Assembly: GCF_000237925.1 (NCBI RefSeq)
Contig: NC_031495.1
Span: 29,766,679-29,830,678, forward strand
Source: Schistosoma mansoni
Taxonomy: Eukaryota > Platyhelminthes > Trematoda > Strigeidida > Schistosomatidae
Length of the DNA stretch: 64,000 nt
Reading direction: 5' to 3'
Shown here: positions 58,657 to 64,000 of the stretch, piece after piece
Numbering within the stretch: the first letter of the stretch is position 1
Layout of the letters: each line of letters starts with the position of its first letter
Made by a program: the position numbers and the translations under genes
Notes under the pieces: model-generated
What the model was told of the DNA's origin: nothing
Database searches by the model: none
Seen by the model: the letters and a program-made list of their open reading frames with translations, nothing else

Positions 58657-60460
58657 CTACGGAAAAGCGGAAGGAAAAAACGAAAAATTTATCGTAAATC
58701 ACCACAGTAACTGAAAATTAAGAGTATACTGCCTACAAACAATTGGGAAGCAAGTGAAAACATGTTCATGACACTATTATTAGTAGCATAAATGTTATAC
58801 TGGCAAGTTATCTGCCTAAACAAACAGAAGCGGTCGACTGACATCACCAACTAGTTTGCAGGAAACATTCAGCGCTCCGCTGACATATTACAAGTCATAT
58901 GTCACCTTTAATAATTAACCTGGGTAGATACCATTTGTAGTCGAAAAGACTGCAATAGTTAAGTGGTTCAATCACTACCGTTGTCTTGGAAACCCTATCA
59001 TTCCGGTGGCTAACTAAACCACGGTTCGGATAGAAAATCTCACTAGGTTTTACCGACCTAAATCGTCATTAGTGAAAGTGAGATGCCTATCAAACAAAGA
59101 AATGAGTACTGTTCACTTTGTTACAACTTACACCTGTGAAATATTGTCCATAAAAGATAAGAACGTGGATCTTCAAAGCATTGGTAGAGTGGAGCGAAAC
59201 TAACAAGCAAGAAGTGCTGAAGTTAAGGGTAAGTTACTCTATAAAACCTAAGTCAACTGATGAGATTATGTACCACCATGGACTATGACATTTGGGAGAT
59301 GTGTGGTTGGACAAAGACCACTGACCCCGATATAAAATGGAATGATAGATTAGGGAAAACTGGAGGAGGTAAAACAGAGACAAATGGATGTTGCCATGTG
59401 GTGCATTTATATGATGATTATAATCAATGGTTGTATACAGTGAATGACGTGATAGATGATTGGTTTGATGCAGCTGCAATTAACTAACGACGTGTCAGTT
59501 CCTCATATCTTTGGTGAACGACCGATTACACATATATTCGCTTGTTTTCATGTGTTATTGCTGGCAAGACGTCGTACTAGACAATGCTTTAACGTGTTAA
59601 GCTTATAGTGACGCCGTCTGTATGGCCTACAGCCACAGTAAGCACAGGTATATAGAATTGAAGGGACAGCTGAATGCTCCAATCAGGCTACAGACCCATG
59701 AAATACATTTATTGAGGCTAAGATCGCATTCATGTTTAGTAACGCTTGGAAGCCTCAAAATAACTTACTAATCTTAAAGGTTTAATGCTACAACACCATA
59801 ATTATGATGTTGTAGCATTTGAATATTTGTGTAAATATTTATTTAAATACTGTAGTCTAGAAAAAATACATGTGTGACGGGTGTCACCTAACAACTTCTC
59901 AGTGTTTTTGCGAACCGACTTTTAAGTAAAAATCCCTGAATACAATTAGTGAGAGAGGTGGGAGAGGATATACGCACTAATATATTTGACCGTCAGATAA
60001 GCGACATACAGTGACACAATAGCTCTGGGCTTGAAAACAGCGCTTCCTGTTAAACGGTGAGAGGTCAGTAACTTATACTTTAACAATTACATCAGAGATT
60101 TTGAAAGTTTTCAGAAGTGGAAAATCCTTCTTTTTCACAGATGATCGCTGATGCATTAAAATTTTAGGGTGAAAATGCTTGCGATTTACTGTGAGTAAAA
60201 ACCACCCACTAAGTTAAAAAATGCCGAAAGTACTTTTCCACGGCGGGTTGATATTATTGTTTTAATGACTTGTTATGCATCAAGACTACTGTTTTAATTT
60301 CAACGGAATTTATTTTAACAACAGTGACATCAAGATTATCGTCTGTACTTTTTGAGTACAGTTGTTTTTGTTGCACTTTCGAACCTAACAGTTCACTTTT
60401 TATCTGATCTTTTGTTTTTTTACTCTGTACATCGTCTGTGTCTAGTTTATTTCAGAACCT
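58657..60460. other. Upstream of DAP3, no gene seen
   Basis: No convincing coding sequence on either strand. Open stretches at 59234-59487 on both strands lack motifs. Confidence 0.4.
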
Positions 60461-60529
60461 CCGATTGTTGACTGGGCAGTTCTGAAAAAGCGACTATCAA
60501 CTCTCGTGCTGCTGATACCCTATTAAAAG

Positions 60530-61720
60530 TGGCATGCAATGCTATAAGTGTGAAAGGTCTGATCACGGGTTTTTCACGAATCTAACACTCGATGTTTTCA
60601 AACTGGTGAGTAAAATGGTAATGCTGTTCAGTAATGCTGTTGGAACTCTTACAGTGTCCTATCTGAAACCCTGGCAATGGTGATCACTTCTAAAAGGGAT
60701 ATTAGCAAGCGTACTTGGGACGCATCAAGTCGTATTCGCTCTATCGATATACAAATCAAAGTTATCTCAAATGAGCTCAAAGTTGATGGACGTATGTGGA
60801 AGAATTGAGGTCTGATTGAAGTAAAAGCTTAAGAAAGGATCAAACGCCTGGAAAACCTAGTCACAAGGCTAGGTCCATTTCCCGCAGGGAAAATAAGAAC
60901 CCGATCACTCTAGGCATTAACAACCACACGAGATCTCACACTGTGTGTAATGTCATTGCTATTGCCACTTCCACGAAGGCTGATGAATTGGTACAAACCA
61001 AGGGTAGGAAACGAACTAATACCTCTAAAGAAAACCAGATTTCCAAAACAGTGGCTTATAAATCGAGGGCTGGTCATAGTGACAACTCCTTTGCTTTTTA
61101 TAGGGTCAAGGAGAGTGAAAGTTCAGAACTCAGAACTCGCTCTAAGAACAACAACAGTAACTCTTGAAGAGCTACAGGCGGGGTCTTGATCATTAATTTG
61201 TTGATGTTTAATCTTAGGAGACTTTAATGAACAGATGGTAGACCAGAAAAATATGAGGACTGAATTGTCGGAAAGTCTTTTGAAATGAAATTAGTTGACG
61301 TGGTTATCACAGGTGCCCTGGTGTAACATATGAAAGAAAAAACTAGACATGACACAGACTCCGACTCGTATTCACTAGGTCTGATATTGACTTATTATGA
61401 GGATGAAGTCAAAAACCTCCGTTATATGTCACCTCCAGTTGAAAGTGACTATGCAGTTCTAGTCCTCGATCTCCATGTAGTTGTCAATAGCGAGGTTGTA
61501 GTGTAATGCTTCGCTAATCTTTCACCTCGATAGCCGTTATAATACACATCTTAACGGTACATGAAATCAGAAGGCAAAGGGAAGCTGCAACTTCAGTTTA
61601 TTGTCAAACAACGCAGGTCAGAAAGCTATAAGCACATGAGCGAATATCAGCGAGCGAATCGAAAATCTACTGTATGAAGAAGGACTGGTTAAACAACGCC
61701 AATTTTTTCATGCTACGCAG
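60530..61720 (+). mobile_element. Decayed CR1-type element: ORF1 and endonuclease remnants
   Basis: Several frames carry pieces in CR1 order. A KCERSDHGFFTNLTLDVFKL segment at about 60546-60605 resembles the PHD-like zinc-binding region of CR1 ORF1. ITSKRDISKRTWDASSRIRS follows near 60680. Endonuclease pieces then appear: LGDFNE-like sequence near 61220 and LTYYEDEVKNLRYMSPPVES near 61390-61450. In the last, the usual SDH triad end reads SDY. There are many stops and frameshifts and no RT, so it is inactive. Confidence 0.65.
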
Positions 61721-64000
61721 AAGGACCAGATTTGATATGAAAGAAGTGTTTACATTACTTAATAATCAATTTAAACATATTACGACTTCATTTTTCTTGT
61801 CTTTTAGAACAAAGAATTTACAAGGACACTCTAAAAAAGCTCACAAAAGTTTATTTCTCATGTACGATCCATGTCATGTTATTACCAACATGAAAACGGT
61901 TGACAGCTTCTTCTGTTCAACAACGTTTCTTATTATTTCAGAATAAGAATTTAAAAACACAAAATTCAGGTGACCGGAACAGTTTATCTGTGACAAATAT
62001 CATCAAATGAGTACAATCACAGTGAGATATCAACATTAATCTCAAAGAAATTTATCACACATATAATTCCAACCACTTTTACTCTAAACATCGTTTTCAC
62101 AACGAGACTCAAAGCCAAAGTAACCGATCATTTTCTGATACTTCTTCGTAGATTGAAGTAACACAATTAGTCAAATAATAAAACACTTCAAATAATTAAA
62201 TAAACCTACCAGTAATTACGTAGACAAGTGAATAAAGATATTAGTAAAACATGAACAACAATATTCTATGGATTTCAATCTAAGTGACAATGAATCAACA
62301 TCCTACTGCATATAGTTTAATACATATTAAGAGGAAATTTACACCGTGACTATAAAATCACTGGTCATGTCAATAAATTTAATAAACATATGGTCCCGTA
62401 TTCTGAAAACTAAAACTCGCGAATGTATCTGCAGTTCCGAATCACCCAAAAGTTGATAAACTGAAATGTATGAAGTCATTAAGTTCGTGATTTTTTGCAT
62501 CACGTTTTAATATGAGATAATGTGAAATTCATACTATATCAATGTCTACAAGGTAGCGATCTCGTCACCTGCATTTATTGCGCTACAGAGAGTAATAATC
62601 GTTCAGCTGCCACCGAACAGCTGTGAGGCATGGCCATCTAGTCACACAGGTCATCGTGTGCTAGATCTGTAGGTAGGGACGTTTCTTCACTTTCGTGTTT
62701 CGCAGCCCTTATGTGTCCGAATTGTATTGGGACTTAATTAGCCACAGCTTAGTTCAGTGACTTTGGATTCGCTTTTTTTATTTTTTTTGTTACCGATCGG
62801 CAGATTTGGACGTTGTCAAGGTAAAGTAGTATTACAGGCTTTTTGATCAGTAGGAGTTTCCTAACACAAAGAATAAACAATGATATACTTAGTGTATAAG
62901 CCTCAAACTATCCTTCTACAGCATAGATATCTACTAGTACTTGGTTTTGCTGCACTCCATAAAGTACTGGGTTTTAAATTCAGACTTTAAATCGATTGAT
63001 ATATTATGTCACTATCCAATAACAAACTCTATAATCCACTTGAGTAGGGTTCCAGAAATGCCTTTTTGAGAAGAATTGTTTTTGTTATCGTGAAAGGAGA
63101 AGAACTTATTTATTAGATTCAAGTCATTTTCAAGAATAGCGATATCTGTGGTACCTTGTTCTGCCCTTTATTTATTGAGATCCTCCACGAAAAGTGGAGT
63201 CCTATGATTTAGATTAATAAACAATAAAAAGGAATTGGTTTAACCGTAGAATCCTATGATCCTTTGCTTGAAATTCGAAGCAAATTAGAAAAACTCAGAG
63301 TAAACTCTAACTTTTTTAATTTTCTCATTAGAGATTTTTATGGCTACTCAATAAAACACTCGCTAATATTTTGTTCAATTTCAGGCGAAAAATTCGATGT
63401 TTAATTCTGTCGGATATTTCGAAAGACCTGTAAGACTTTTATTCTCAGGATGGTTATTCTTCACTGAGTGTGTTTTGGAATTGGGAAAATACAGTTTTTG
63501 AGTAGATGACTTTAAAAGTATTTTTTCCAACTCGTTTTATAACCCTCATCACTGCAGAAATTCATGAAATAATCATGTAGTTGAAAACTTTCCTCTTGTT
63601 AGTCTTTTTGTTTCCAACGGCAACTTCACCATCTTGCTTCTAGTTAGAATGTAATTTACCGTTGGTAATGGAATACATTAGGAGAGCGTCAGAGGGAAAT
63701 AAGATTGGATCTTATCGAATCCGATAGGTTTTTGTAAGCTCAAACGCCTAGGCTCTCGTTAGTTCTGGTAAGTCCGAACTCTGCCGCCAAAATTAAGTAT
63801 CGACTAAAACAACATAAATACAGTTCCGGAAGAAACATAGAAACTATGTGGAGGCGAAAGGAAAATGAGAAAGACTATAATAAAACAAAATATTACCACC
63901 TCAAATGGCATCAAAAAGACTAAAAAAGCTGTTCAGTTAAAGAAATCAATAATAAGAAGTTGCAGATGTGTGCATGGAGGGATTTTCACACCCAAAACCT
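61721..64000. other. No gene seen
   Basis: AT-rich, with a GC-richer island around 62550-62720 that looks like an unidentified repeat fragment. The 90-codon open stretch at 61674-61946 has no recognisable motif. Confidence 0.4.

Overview
The window looks like nuclear DNA of a blood fluke (Schistosoma or a close trematode relative). It is AT-rich, its genes have phase-matched exons separated by introns of up to 7 kb, and those introns are full of retrotransposon families that I recognise from schistosomes: RTE/SR2-type, CR1-type, CsRn1/Boudicca-type and other Ty3/gypsy elements, Penelope-like elements and tRNA-derived SINEs. No search was run; protein identities come from conserved motifs and from splice sites whose reading phases agree.

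Four host genes can be assembled exon by exon. On the + strand are MTG1 (mitochondrial ribosome-assembly GTPase, 4 exons, 12682-22071) and, 766 bp downstream, a SMIM15-like small membrane protein (2 exons, 22838-27072). On the - strand are an ALDH9-family aldehyde dehydrogenase (7 coding exons, 33119-43940) and DAP3/mS29, a mitochondrial small-subunit ribosomal protein (4 exons, 48258-58656). Two of the four act in mitochondrial ribosome assembly or structure.

The left 12 kb is repeats: an internally deleted RTE copy (1560-3790), two CR1 3' ends (4690-5340 and 11035-11390), and between them a nearly intact Ty3/gypsy element on the - strand (5428-10724). Its two 326-bp LTRs look identical, it has a CTAT target duplication and a tRNA-Trp-like primer site, and its gag-pol overlap carries a textbook -1 frameshift signal. 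MTG1 intron 1 holds SINE and RTE relics plus a full-length RTE element with a 12-bp target duplication and a 1.1 kb-residue-scale ORF (about 1,124 residues). The first ~150 nt of that RTE can be folded as an HDV-like self-cleaving ribozyme. The SMIM15 intron holds a gypsy element rearranged into a palindrome with 1,208-bp arms. Downstream lies a Penelope-like fold-back pair that was later split by a SINE.

The right half consists of the two - strand genes, with introns carrying MITE-like, solo-LTR, tRNA-like and RTE fragments, then a decayed CR1 copy at 60.5-61.7 kb. The most noteworthy items are the HDV-like ribozyme, the gag-pol frameshift structure, the large palindrome, and the missing P-loop lysine in DAP3.
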